This document shows positions 41,384-50,212 of a stretch of DNA of 64,000 nucleotides, in pieces. The notes under the pieces were generated by a model. That model ran no database searches. It was not told the origin of the DNA and saw only the letters and a program-made list of their open reading frames with translations. Both the position numbers and the translations under genes were made by a program. Source of the stretch: Cyclobacteriaceae bacterium. Its GTDB lineage: Bacteria > Bacteroidota > Bacteroidia > Cytophagales > Cyclobacteriaceae. The stretch is from contig JANQOR010000023.1 of assembly GCA_028285685.1 (NCBI GenBank), forward strand, positions 1 through 64,000, given 5' to 3'. The first letter of the stretch is position 1, and each line of letters begins with the position of its first letter.

Positions 41384-44002
41384 TTATTCCATTCGTAAAT
41401 TTTTCGAAGGATTGACATTTGCAGATCGTATAGAAAGAAGGCTTACAATCAGGATACTCACCATCATAACTATCAATCCTGAGAAAATAAATGGGAACAG
41501 GCTTACTGTGATGCTGTATGCAAATTGGTCAAGCCACTTTGCAAGCAGTAGGTATGCTACTGGTGTCGCAAGAACAAGGCTGATCAAAATAATAACAACA
41601 AACTGCTTATTGATGAGGGATAGGATGGAGGCAATCGAAGCACCAAGGACTCTTCTAATGCTGATTTCTTTTGTTCGCTGTTGAAGTAAAAGCGCTGTAA
41701 GGCTAAAGAGACCCAGGCCACAAAGAATAATACTAATTACTGAGTATATGGTTGAGATTTTAAGTAACTGGTTTTCTTTCTTGTATTGATCTTCAAACCA
41801 TTGGTCCACGAAATAGAAGTTGAGCGGCGTTCTTTCGGATAGTTTGCTCCACGTTTTCTCGATATGCTCGATTGTTTCTTTGAGATTACCACTTCCAATC
41901 TTAACGGAAGAATTGTACGATTCACCGGTGTGGAAATACATTACCATCGGCTCTATTTCAGATGTGGCTAGAGAATAGATATGGAAATCACTTACCACAC
42001 CAACGATCGGATACGAATCTCCATCGGAGTCAAACCGGATTCTTCTGCCGATTGGATCCTCCCACCCGACAAAATCAACCCACGCCTGGTTAACAATCAG
42101 TTTGTTTGAATCAGCAATTGCGTTTTTCAGAAATGATCTACCCATGTTCACTTCGATCCCATACGCTTCCGTAAACTCGGCATTTACTCCATAGATCCGG
42201 GATATAAGCTCACCGGAAAAACCCACCGGAAAAACGGTTGTCGAATAGGAACCACCACCGATAGCTGATCTTGTTGAAGAAACTGTTTCAATATTAGGAT
42301 GACTCAATAACTCGGATTCCAATACGTCAATTTTTTGGTTGACCTCATTGTCGATATCGATCACTAAAACCTGGTCTTTGTTAAATCCAAGTGGTTTGTT
42401 TTCCATATAGTAAGTCTGTCGATTGATGAGTGCTGTACTGATCAACAAGAGGATGGATATGAAAAACTGAAGTGTAAGCAGCGCTTTTCGAAACCAACCC
42501 GTCGAGCCTACCTGACCGGGTGAGGATTTTAAAATGGAAGATATGGAAGGGGAGGACAGGATGTAAGCGGGGTATACGCCTATAATTACACAACTTCCTA
42601 CAATAAAGGAAAGTAGAGCTACGATTGCTAAAGGTGAGTAAAAAAGTTCCATAGGCAATTCCTTTCCACTAATTGCATTGATCTGAGATAGAAAGATGAA
42701 GAGGAGGAGCATAGCAATCAGGGAGGCTACAGTTGTGTTAAAAAATGTTTCCGTCACAAACCTGCCCATGAGTTGGCTCCTGGTTGACCCCATGGTTTTC
42801 CTGATTCCGACCTCTACTTGTGTTTGAGACGCTCTTGAGAGTGAAGAATTAACGTAGTTGACACTTGCAATCACAAATACAAGAAATGCTGAAATACCCA
42901 AAGTGAGAATGAATGTGAAACTGCTGAATTTCATCCCGTCTTTGTTTTTGATGTCATCACTGTAGAGGTACATTCTTTCAAAAGGCTGGAGCTGGAGGAA
43001 GTATCGATCAGCTCTGGCAGGAAGATGTCGCTTCATCATTTCCGGCAGTTTCTTTACCAATTCATTTGTAGAGGCGTCCGGGGCTAGTTTTAAAAAAGTA
43101 AAAATTCCCTGTGCACGCCAATTGTTCATCCAGTTATAACTAACTGGTCCTACTCCTGCGACCGTGGTGGTCCAGGAAACAACAGCATTGCATTGAATGG
43201 AGGATCTTCGGGGCACGTCTTTAAAAATACCTGTGACAGTGAAATTGAGGTCGTTCAAACCAAGGACGACCTTACCAATGGGATCCTCATCACCGAAAAT
43301 GGATTTGGCAAGTGACTCACTCAAGACAATGGATGAAGGAGCCGTTAGTAGTTCTGAAGGACTGCCAGATAGAATTGGAAAATCAAAAAACTCAAAAAAG
43401 GTCGAGTCGGCTATATATAACTTTTCAGTAGCCACATTTTTCTTTTCATAGGAAAGAATGACTTGATAGGCTCGTGGATTTACGCGAAGAAACGATTCGA
43501 CTTCAGGGTATTCCTCCACCATCGTCGGCCCCATCATACCAGAGGTCTCAAATGTTAAGTGGTTGGTTCCTTCGGGCTCGTAAAGATGGTGTTTATATAA
43601 ACGATGTATCTGAGCTGATTTTGTATGAAATTGATCGAACTTGAGTTCGTCGTTGATGTAGATTAAGGCAAAGAGACTGCATGCAATTGCTACAATGAGC
43701 CCAATTAAATTGATAATGAAATAGGATTTATTCCTCTTCAGTGATCGGAATGAAGTGATAAAGTAGTTAAGCCAAATGGATCTCATAGTCGTAATTCTTT
43801 TGGTTTTATTTCGGAAAACGTTTCTCAAAAAGCCAATGGAATGAATGATGTACATCCATCGAGCTTTTCGTAAGCCTTTAGTTTCGACATTTTCGTGAAA
43901 TACCTCCTGCAAATCACCACTAATCCCCTCCCATAGGTAAGGATCGCAAAAGCGCTCAACAATTTTGTAGATCCACCTTGGTGGATGAAATTCCTTTTTC
44001 AT
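41384..44002 (-). CDS. permease-prefix FtsX-type transporter, copy 2
   Basis: An 872-residue paralogue of the gene at 38633 with the same domain order: prefix (FHPPRWIYKIVERFCDP, LWEGISGDLQEVFHENVETKG), first helix YFIINLIGLIVAIACSLFAL, VGIRKTMGSTRSQLMGR, ISIRRVLGASIASILSL. The equal length and shared flanks indicate a tandem duplication that then diverged considerably. One operator-like repeat (44056) precedes it. The pair probably share a regulator. Confidence 0.9.
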   Translation of the reverse strand: MKKEFHPPRWIYKIVERFCDPYLWEGISGDLQEVFHENVETKGLRKARWMYIIHSIGFLRNVFRNKTKRITTMRSIWLNYFITSFRSLKRNKSYFIINLIGLIVAIACSLFALIYINDELKFDQFHTKSAQIHRLYKHHLYEPEGTNHLTFETSGMMGPTMVEEYPEVESFLRVNPRAYQVILSYEKKNVATEKLYIADSTFFEFFDFPILSGSPSELLTAPSSIVLSESLAKSIFGDEDPIGKVVLGLNDLNFTVTGIFKDVPRRSSIQCNAVVSWTTTVAGVGPVSYNWMNNWRAQGIFTFLKLAPDASTNELVKKLPEMMKRHLPARADRYFLQLQPFERMYLYSDDIKNKDGMKFSSFTFILTLGISAFLVFVIASVNYVNSSLSRASQTQVEVGIRKTMGSTRSQLMGRFVTETFFNTTVASLIAMLLLFIFLSQINAISGKELPMELFYSPLAIVALLSFIVGSCVIIGVYPAYILSSPSISSILKSSPGQVGSTGWFRKALLTLQFFISILLLISTALINRQTYYMENKPLGFNKDQVLVIDIDNEVNQKIDVLESELLSHPNIETVSSTRSAIGGGSYSTTVFPVGFSGELISRIYGVNAEFTEAYGIEVNMGRSFLKNAIADSNKLIVNQAWVDFVGWEDPIGRRIRFDSDGDSYPIVGVVSDFHIYSLATSEIEPMVMYFHTGESYNSSVKIGSGNLKETIEHIEKTWSKLSERTPLNFYFVDQWFEDQYKKENQLLKISTIYSVISIILCGLGLFSLTALLLQQRTKEISIRRVLGASIASILSLINKQFVVIILISLVLATPVAYLLLAKWLDQFAYSITVSLFPFIFSGLIVMMVSILIVSLLSIRSANVNPSKNLRME

Positions 44003-44055
44003 TTTCGCTGCAATTAACAGCTAAACTCATTTGCAAGGAAGAAGTTACAAATTTC

Positions 44056-44072
44056 TTTCGTTTTTGTCGAAT
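44056..44072 (-). promoter_or_regulatory. operator-like repeat, copy c (upstream of permease 2)
   Basis: TTTCGTTTTTGTCGAAT, one mismatch from the repeat, 54 bp upstream of the permease 2 start, in a context nearly identical to copy a. Confidence 0.52.
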
Positions 44073-44118
44073 TTGATTAAACATATATTTATTACGAACA
44101 TGAACCTTCCCTTGCTGA

Positions 44119-45423
44119 TTAATTGATACGAGGTATTATCGTTTCTCTTGTCCCTCGGATTTGAATAATCGCGTCAACTTGATCGGAATCATTTCGTCTG
44201 AATTTCATTATGGTGCCACTGGCAGGTATGTAGTATCGGTTTCCATCCACAGGATAGAACTCATTATCGCCTCTGTATAGCTTTCCTCTCTGAATATTGA
44301 TGGTGAAAGCAGATCCATTGTTGTTGTAGCTGCCGGTCAGGGATTGGTGTGATTCAAAAGGTTCCTTTACGTGCAGAGGTCGAACAATAGGCTTGGTCAT
44401 TTCATTGGATAATATCTTTCGAAGATTATCCCTAACCTGCCAAGTAGCTGCGGATCTCAGGTTTGTTAAGATCACCAACCGAAGATCTCTGTACGGTAAG
44501 ACGTCTAAATATGCTTCATAGCCACTAGACCTACCCGTCCACCCGCGCCATGATTTTGATTCCTGGTTGAACCTACTTTCCACTGCAAGTGCTCCGGTCT
44601 TCATTGCAGTTAGGAAGGAATTTAAATCAGTTGCCGTTGCAAACACGGATGCCGATCCGGTTAAAAAACTGAGATCTTTAAAAGGTGCGTTAATCGTTGT
44701 CACCGCCGCATCTGACGTTCCAAGGTAGTAGGGGTAAGCTCTCATAGACATCGGGAGTCGCGTATCTTCACTGGTTGCAGACTTCATCTTTGCTGGCACA
44801 AAAACCCGCTCTTTCAACACTTGATCAAAAGATTGTTGCTCAATGATTTCAACGATGTGTGCCAGCACTGTATAGCCGGCGCTACTGTACAATCTCTTCC
44901 TCCCTGGCTTGAATTTCAACGGCAGCTGCTTTACTCTGTTGACGATATCAAGTGTGCTGGAATATTGCGCCTCATCTTGTAGGTTGGTAACACGATGTGG
45001 TATGCCTGAAGTGTGATTAACAAGATGCTCTATTGTGGGTGTTTTCCCATTTGATCCGGCAGGAAAGTCGTCGATATATTCATTAACTCGGGAGCTCAGG
45101 TCCAACTTTCCTTCATTTACCAACTGCTCAATCACGATGGCTGTCATTAGTTTGGTTATCGATCCGATTCCAAAACGGGTATTCATGGTATTTTCAACTT
45201 CGTGCTCCTTATTTGCAAATCCGAAGGAACGCTGATACATGATGTCGTCACCTTGTGCTATAAAAATTGATCCGCTGAAGTAACCGGAGGTCTCAAGAGG
45301 TTGGATCAATTCATCGATCGTACGCGCTAGCTCACTAGTGGAATTGACAGTTTGAGCAATTACGTTGATAGAAAACAGAGAAACAAAAAATGCAATTTTA
45401 ATTCGGAAGATATCCTTTTCCAT
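44119..45423 (-). CDS. serine hydrolase, beta-lactamase (class C) family
   Basis: A 434-residue exported serine hydrolase with an N-terminal hydrophobic signal (AFFVSLFSINVIAQ). The nucleophile motif is Ser88-x-x-Lys91 (GSITK), and the second motif is Tyr179-Ser-Ser (RLYSSAGY), as in penicillin-binding-protein-like esterases rather than true AmpC (YxN). The C-terminal 110 residues form an extra beta-rich domain ending RNDSDQVDAIIQIRGTRE. Probably periplasmic; reaction may be peptidase or esterase. Two operator-like repeats lie upstream (45452, 45505), linking it to the permease genes. Confidence 0.88.
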   Translation of the reverse strand: MEKDIFRIKIAFFVSLFSINVIAQTVNSTSELARTIDELIQPLETSGYFSGSIFIAQGDDIMYQRSFGFANKEHEVENTMNTRFGIGSITKLMTAIVIEQLVNEGKLDLSSRVNEYIDDFPAGSNGKTPTIEHLVNHTSGIPHRVTNLQDEAQYSSTLDIVNRVKQLPLKFKPGRKRLYSSAGYTVLAHIVEIIEQQSFDQVLKERVFVPAKMKSATSEDTRLPMSMRAYPYYLGTSDAAVTTINAPFKDLSFLTGSASVFATATDLNSFLTAMKTGALAVESRFNQESKSWRGWTGRSSGYEAYLDVLPYRDLRLVILTNLRSAATWQVRDNLRKILSNEMTKPIVRPLHVKEPFESHQSLTGSYNNNGSAFTINIQRGKLYRGDNEFYPVDGNRYYIPASGTIMKFRRNDSDQVDAIIQIRGTRETIIPRIN

Positions 45424-45451
45424 GCCAGAGAGTTGTTATGATATTTATATG

Positions 45452-45468
45452 TTTCGTTTTTGTCGAAA
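45452..45468 (-). promoter_or_regulatory. operator-like repeat, copy d (upstream of serine hydrolase)
   Basis: Perfect TTTCGTTTTTGTCGAAA, 29 bp upstream of the start, followed on the minus strand by ACATATAAATATC, so it overlaps or abuts the likely promoter. Confidence 0.62.
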
Positions 45469-45504
45469 TTGATAACACTCATATACGAAGCAGTGAATAA
45501 TATG

Positions 45505-45521
45505 TTTCGTTTTTGTCGAAA
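45505..45521 (-). promoter_or_regulatory. operator-like repeat, copy e (upstream of serine hydrolase)
   Basis: Perfect TTTCGTTTTTGTCGAAA, 53 bp further upstream than copy d (about five helical turns) and just before the stop of the DUF6090 gene. Copies a and b are spaced 56 bp apart. Confidence 0.6.
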
Positions 45522-45528
45522 TTGACTA

Positions 45529-46275
45529 CTATCTCTTTCTATGTGCGTCTAGTTCTTCGAGGAGCGTCTCGCAGATGCGCTTGATAATGTCATAGTTACC
45601 CAGGTTCAGCTGTTGGACTGAACTTGTGAGATACATGAGGTTTTCAATAGATCTCAGTTCTTCCGAACTGGTTTCATTTAACCATGGGTATAGCTTTGTT
45701 GAAATGGGCTTTTTACGTTCGAGCTTGCTTTGAATCACCCAATAGTCATTTAGACCTTCCTGGTTCATCGCTGACCGTATTCTATCGGTATTTCCATCCG
45801 AATAGCTACCCCATTTTTTGGCCTGCCTGTAGTACAAGGTAATCCATGATCTAAGCCTGGGGCTCGAGAGAGAGTAGAGGCGCCCTGTGTTTAACATTTC
45901 CTCGTAAGTGGTGGTATTCGTTTCAAGAAGGAACACTTCAACTGGGTCAATCCTGATCAGCTCGAGCCTGTCGTTGAGAGATGACTGCTTTTCAATCAGC
46001 CCAATCACGGAATCACAAAGATTGATGTGGTGATTCATGGCTGAGTCCAGAAAATCAAAACGAGACATGTCAGATCTTAGATCTTCATGCAGCCGACTGA
46101 GTGTGATTCTTTCTGCACTTTCCAGTCTCCTCTGATTATTCCAATTGTTGAGTTGTACTGCAATCAATATTCCGATCACGACCAGGAATATTTCTCCTAG
46201 TGCGTAAAGAATGACTTTTTTCATTTTGGTTGGCTCAATGTTCTTTCTGCGAATCTTTCTTAGAAACCCTAGCAT
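45529..46275 (-). CDS. DUF6090 family membrane protein
   Basis: A 248-residue protein with the DUF6090 signature: a basic start (MLGFLRKIRRKNIEPTKMKK), one helix (YALGEIFLVVIGILIAVQ) and LNNWNNQRRLE directly after, then a long helical extracytoplasmic domain. These proteins are abundant in Bacteroidota and have no known role. It precedes the serine-hydrolase gene on the same strand with a 105-bp gap that contains two operator-like repeats. Confidence 0.85.
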   Translation of the reverse strand: MLGFLRKIRRKNIEPTKMKKVILYALGEIFLVVIGILIAVQLNNWNNQRRLESAERITLSRLHEDLRSDMSRFDFLDSAMNHHINLCDSVIGLIEKQSSLNDRLELIRIDPVEVFLLETNTTTYEEMLNTGRLYSLSSPRLRSWITLYYRQAKKWGSYSDGNTDRIRSAMNQEGLNDYWVIQSKLERKKPISTKLYPWLNETSSEELRSIENLMYLTSSVQQLNLGNYDIIKRICETLLEELDAHRKR

Positions 46276-46305
46276 ATTCTCTTATGTGGAATGAAGATAA
46301 TAAAA

Positions 46306-46327
46306 GGCCCCCGACTTTTCGGGGGCC
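46306..46327 (-). terminator. second of two tandem terminators after the acidic lipoprotein gene
   Basis: GGCCCCCGA and TCGGGGGCC form a 9-bp GC-rich stem with a 4-base loop, followed on the minus strand by TTTTATTATC. Confidence 0.85.
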
Positions 46328-46339
46328 AACAGAAAGAAA

Positions 46340-46369
46340 GCCCCGGCGTGCAATAGAATCTGCCGGGGC
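46340..46369 (-). terminator. first of two tandem terminators after the acidic lipoprotein gene
   Basis: GCCCCGGC and GCCGGGGC pair around a 14-base loop; on the minus strand TTTCTTTCTG follows. About 47 bp past the lipoprotein stop. Confidence 0.75.
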
Positions 46370-46415
46370 GATAACTAACCAACCTAAGAGTGCCTTTACT
46401 CTTTACCTAGTTTTT

Positions 46416-47414
46416 TCACCCGTGATCGTTTCCACATTCGTTTTCCCATTCCTCCCACTCTTCAGCGAGATCAATTTCTTCTGTTACTCCATTTTCAGTC
46501 AAAGAAATGATGTTGTCGCACGATCCATCACCGTAGTCGATAGAGTAGTTGCCAGTTTCACCATCGTAGGTGTAGCTTCCTGATTCGACACCGCTAACGA
46601 AGATCCATACATCCTCACAGTTGTAATCCATATGAAGCGGGGTGTCGACCTGCGAAGTGTAAGATTCACCGGTACTTACGCTAACAGATTCAGTTCTGGA
46701 TTCAACCGTGTAACCGTCCTGGTCCATACTTTCGGACCCGCTGGCAACATAGTCGACCACGATGAGCTCGTCTCCTGAAGAAGTGCTGTCATATGCAGTA
46801 TACTTTTCGGTCAAATCCGCTTCGAAGGTGTAGCTTGCATCATAGATCCAAACTGAATCTTCAGCGTTGGAAGGATCGGGTTCTGAGGTGTCTTCCCACG
46901 TACCGCTATAACTATAGGTACCGTCGATTGACCAATCCTCTCCACCGAATTCGGTATAGGTCGAAGTTGAAGAGAAACTATTGTCGGTATAAGTACCTGT
47001 TTCTACCAATTTTCCTTTCATGAACTCTCCGTAATAATCACAACCATCTCCAAAGTCCAGCGTGTAGGTGTAATTTCCATTTCCATCGTCTTCCCAGATT
47101 TCGGTCAGACAATCTGGAGTCTGTTCTGTGCTATCGGTCGCAATTCTACCGGCAGTTCCTCTCATCATTGCTAGTGGAGATCCACCACCTCTTCCACCAA
47201 ATGCCGCCGAAAAATTCCCATAGATAGCGCCAATCGGACCACCAAAGCCGATGCCTCTAGCGCGATTCATAGCAGCTCCTGAGTTTGATAAGATATTTGC
47301 GGCAAATAAATTTTCTTGAGGATCTGGCACAACTTCGGTTCCGTCATTACATGACCAGATCAAAGTTGCTGTTAAGATCCATACTGCGGCGATTATAAAT
47401 TTTCTTGTTTTCAT
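46416..47414 (-). CDS. acidic lipoprotein, Gly/Ser/Thr/Asp-rich
   Basis: A 332-residue lipoprotein: signal MKTRKFIIAAVWILTATL with lipobox IWSC. The mature protein has a Gly-rich stretch near 50-80 (GRGGGSPL) and a long, very acidic beta-rich part with loosely repeated units such as YTYTLDFGDGCDYYGEFMKG and YDGETGNYSIDYGDGSCD. Several Cys pairs recur in GDGxC contexts. I know no family; the units look like calcium-binding or adhesive beta repeats, which is a guess. Unusually strong tandem terminators follow, suggesting high expression. Confidence 0.75.
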   Translation of the reverse strand: MKTRKFIIAAVWILTATLIWSCNDGTEVVPDPQENLFAANILSNSGAAMNRARGIGFGGPIGAIYGNFSAAFGGRGGGSPLAMMRGTAGRIATDSTEQTPDCLTEIWEDDGNGNYTYTLDFGDGCDYYGEFMKGKLVETGTYTDNSFSSTSTYTEFGGEDWSIDGTYSYSGTWEDTSEPDPSNAEDSVWIYDASYTFEADLTEKYTAYDSTSSGDELIVVDYVASGSESMDQDGYTVESRTESVSVSTGESYTSQVDTPLHMDYNCEDVWIFVSGVESGSYTYDGETGNYSIDYGDGSCDNIISLTENGVTEEIDLAEEWEEWENECGNDHG

Positions 47415-47514
47415 TATCGTAGTTTTTCTTGTTTTGATAGTGATACAGCAGTGGTAAAATTTACCCTACCGGGTATTTAATTTTTTTTAGATTTTTTTGA
47501 ACTATAAGGAGGTT

Positions 47515-50202
47515 CTAGAAGCGGATGTTAAAGAAGAAATTGGGTGTGAAGCCCAGGAGACGTGTATCGAGAGCGACCAGTCGAATCTGGTCTTCGGTGA
47601 TTTCTTCACTTTGCTCGTCGAAGACAAATTGGGTAGTGAATCGCCTGGATTTTATATTGGTTCTGTCCAATACGTTGAAGAGAGTGATTCCAGTTTCACA
47701 CTTCGATTTTCCAATCGAGAAGGAATATTTGGCGGATAAGTCCATCCGAAAATAGTGGGGAAGGCGTAGATCATTGACTCGAGTCTCGTCATAGTACACA
47801 ATCGAATCTCCTTCAAGAATTGGTGTCGTGTATGGCCTGCCGGACCCGTAGACCACTGTATTGGACAATTCCCAGTTATTGATTTTCCAAATGTTTACAA
47901 GGTTGATCTCGTGTCGTTGATCCACGTTTGAGGGAAACGGATTATTTTGATTGATGTAGGAAAAACTGTTATTGGAAGTTCCCAGGGAATAACTCAACCA
48001 CGACGTGAAGGTCTCGTTACGATACTTGATGAACAGATCGATACCTTCAGAAATGTTTTCTCCCGAGGGATTGATTGGAAGTTCAAAGGAGAGGGTGTCA
48101 TTTAAAGTAGGAAAGTCACCTGAGTTGCTTAGAGCTTGCGTCCCTATGTTTCCTGGACTTCTAATAGCGAAGAGATTTTCTATGATTCCTCTGGTGCTTT
48201 TGCGATAGTATTCTAGGTCAATGGACCATCTTCCTGACGAGTAGTTGCCACCAAAAATCATTTGAGAACTCCGCAGGATTGGGATGGATGCGTCGTCAGC
48301 TAAGACCCAGTAGAATTTATCATCGTTGTTGAACAAGGACAGGGATGTCTGATTCACAAATTGATGATGGAAAGAGGCTGCACCTTTCAAGTTAAAATTG
48401 TCTGTGACTTTGAAGCTAAGATCGAATCTAGGCTCTAGATACCAGCTGCCTGTGGGCTCGTAGAAGGTGCCTCTCGCTCCGAGACTTGAACGGACATTCG
48501 AGCCTTCATACTGGTAATTGCCATACAGACTTGCAATTACTGATTCAAGAAGGAGATCATTCGTGATGATAAGTTCCTCTGTGAAATTCTGAAAATAAAA
48601 CTGGTCGGCATTGTAGATGGTGGATATTGAGTTGATCTCTACGCCTGTTCTGATAAGGTCACCATTTGGCAGATCTATTTCATGGTCCGATTTGATTGTG
48701 ACATCTGAAACAGAACTTTGGACCCCAAAGTTTGACACTTCCACGACTGAATTTCTAAGAATGGTATCACTTTCCTGGAAGGCAACGTCTTGGAAGAACG
48801 TTTGATTTATATCCAGGGTCTGATCATCTGAAAATTCAGAAGCGGCTAAAGTAAGATTGCTGTGCCAACTTGAGCTTGGATTGAATTTCCAGTTCAGGCT
48901 GATTCCCTTGTTTTCCCAGCTGGCTATATCTTCAACATTGAAACCTGAAAAGTCATCGATTTCAGTGAAATCGGCTGAATAGAAATCTTCACTTAGGTAT
49001 AAATTAATATCCAGAATTGAAGAGGAACTGAATCTGTGCTGAAATTTTCCATTGATATCGTAGAAATTCAGCGATGGTTGAAATTGTAATGTCGCAACAT
49101 CCGGATTTACCGATTCCAAAAATGATTCCCTGTTTGAGGATAGGAAGTCCTTGAAAAGATTAGAATTTAGTATATCGGCGAAGGACTGTCGAACTCCAAT
49201 AAGCACAGATGACTTAGATCCGATGGGTGCTTCAACCAGCCCGTTGAATGAAAGTAAGTTAACGCCGGCCTTAGCCTTGAATTGATCAATCGAGCCTGTC
49301 TTAGCTTTTACATCCACTACCGAAGAAATTCGACCTCCATACTGTGGACCAAACCCACCTTTATGTACACTAACATTGTTTATTACGTTGGGGTTGAGTG
49401 TTGAGAAGATCCCGAAAAAATGATCTAAGTGGTACAAAGTGAAACCATCCATGAGTACCAAATTTTGAGCTGGTGTGCCTCCGCGGACAGACAGACCCGA
49501 TGCGGTTTCATCAGTTGCTTTGACTCCGGGAAGCAATTGGATAGACTTGAAAACGTCAGTCTCACCAAGCGTAGGTAATGCATTGAATTGCTCCGGATTA
49601 AGGCTGAAAAAACCTGGTTTACCCGAAAGCTCACCACCATGCGAAATGTCAAGTATCACTTCTTGAAGGACGTGAGGATTAAGCTCGAGATTGAGCGACA
49701 CCTCTTCTTTATTTGGTGGAACTTCTAATTCAAGGTCTTTATATCCAATGTAGCTAACCTGAAGTGTGATGGTATCCTCTCGCGGCGGTAGCTTAAACCT
49801 TCCTTCCTGATTGCTAATCGTGCCCTTGTTCGGCGTTTGCACATGGGCAAATGCCAGCGGTTTCCCGGATTCTTTGTCGTAAACTTTTCCAGCCAGGGAC
49901 ACGGGTGCTTTTTTTGTTTTATCCGGAATGATCAAATAGACACCGTCCGAAAGCTGGATCTTAAAGGGTAGATCTTCAAATACTTTACTTATTAGTTCAG
50001 CTTCGGAATTTGCCTTTATTTTCTTATTCAAATCATGCGATTTGAGTGCTACAGGGTTGTAAGAGAACTTGAATTTGTGCCTGCCAGAAAGATGTTCTAC
50101 AGCATCGTAGAGTGTCTTATCCGAAAAGTCTAAATCATATCGTTTTTGTCCAAAGACATAAGTGGTAAGTACGATTAAAATGAAAAGGGTGGTGCTTCTC
50201 AT
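47515..50202 (-). CDS. TonB-dependent receptor with STN and carboxypeptidase-regulatory domains
   Basis: An 895-residue outer-membrane receptor. After a signal peptide (MRSTTLFILIVLTTYVFGQ) come an STN signalling domain (about 20-95; LYDAVEHLSGRHKFKFSYNP), a carboxypeptidase-regulatory-like domain (100-185; VYDKESGKPLAFAHVQTPNK), the plug (190-300; SVRGGTPAQNLVLMDGFTLY) and the barrel, ending FFFNIRF. The STN domain and the upstream FecR and sigma genes identify a FecIRA-type surface-signalling system: ligand binding signals through FecR to the sigma factor. The ligand is unknown; there is no SusD partner here. Confidence 0.93.
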   Translation of the reverse strand: MRSTTLFILIVLTTYVFGQKRYDLDFSDKTLYDAVEHLSGRHKFKFSYNPVALKSHDLNKKIKANSEAELISKVFEDLPFKIQLSDGVYLIIPDKTKKAPVSLAGKVYDKESGKPLAFAHVQTPNKGTISNQEGRFKLPPREDTITLQVSYIGYKDLELEVPPNKEEVSLNLELNPHVLQEVILDISHGGELSGKPGFFSLNPEQFNALPTLGETDVFKSIQLLPGVKATDETASGLSVRGGTPAQNLVLMDGFTLYHLDHFFGIFSTLNPNVINNVSVHKGGFGPQYGGRISSVVDVKAKTGSIDQFKAKAGVNLLSFNGLVEAPIGSKSSVLIGVRQSFADILNSNLFKDFLSSNRESFLESVNPDVATLQFQPSLNFYDINGKFQHRFSSSSILDINLYLSEDFYSADFTEIDDFSGFNVEDIASWENKGISLNWKFNPSSSWHSNLTLAASEFSDDQTLDINQTFFQDVAFQESDTILRNSVVEVSNFGVQSSVSDVTIKSDHEIDLPNGDLIRTGVEINSISTIYNADQFYFQNFTEELIITNDLLLESVIASLYGNYQYEGSNVRSSLGARGTFYEPTGSWYLEPRFDLSFKVTDNFNLKGAASFHHQFVNQTSLSLFNNDDKFYWVLADDASIPILRSSQMIFGGNYSSGRWSIDLEYYRKSTRGIIENLFAIRSPGNIGTQALSNSGDFPTLNDTLSFELPINPSGENISEGIDLFIKYRNETFTSWLSYSLGTSNNSFSYINQNNPFPSNVDQRHEINLVNIWKINNWELSNTVVYGSGRPYTTPILEGDSIVYYDETRVNDLRLPHYFRMDLSAKYSFSIGKSKCETGITLFNVLDRTNIKSRRFTTQFVFDEQSEEITEDQIRLVALDTRLLGFTPNFFFNIRF

Positions 50203-50212
50203 TGTTTGACTT

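Noticed and set aside
41325-41684. 119-codon plus-strand frame
   Set aside because: Lies opposite the 3' end of permease copy 2; it mirrors the codon structure of that gene.
47497-47739. 80-codon plus-strand frame at the end of the TonB receptor gene
   Set aside because: Antisense to the C-terminal barrel of the receptor; no independent support.
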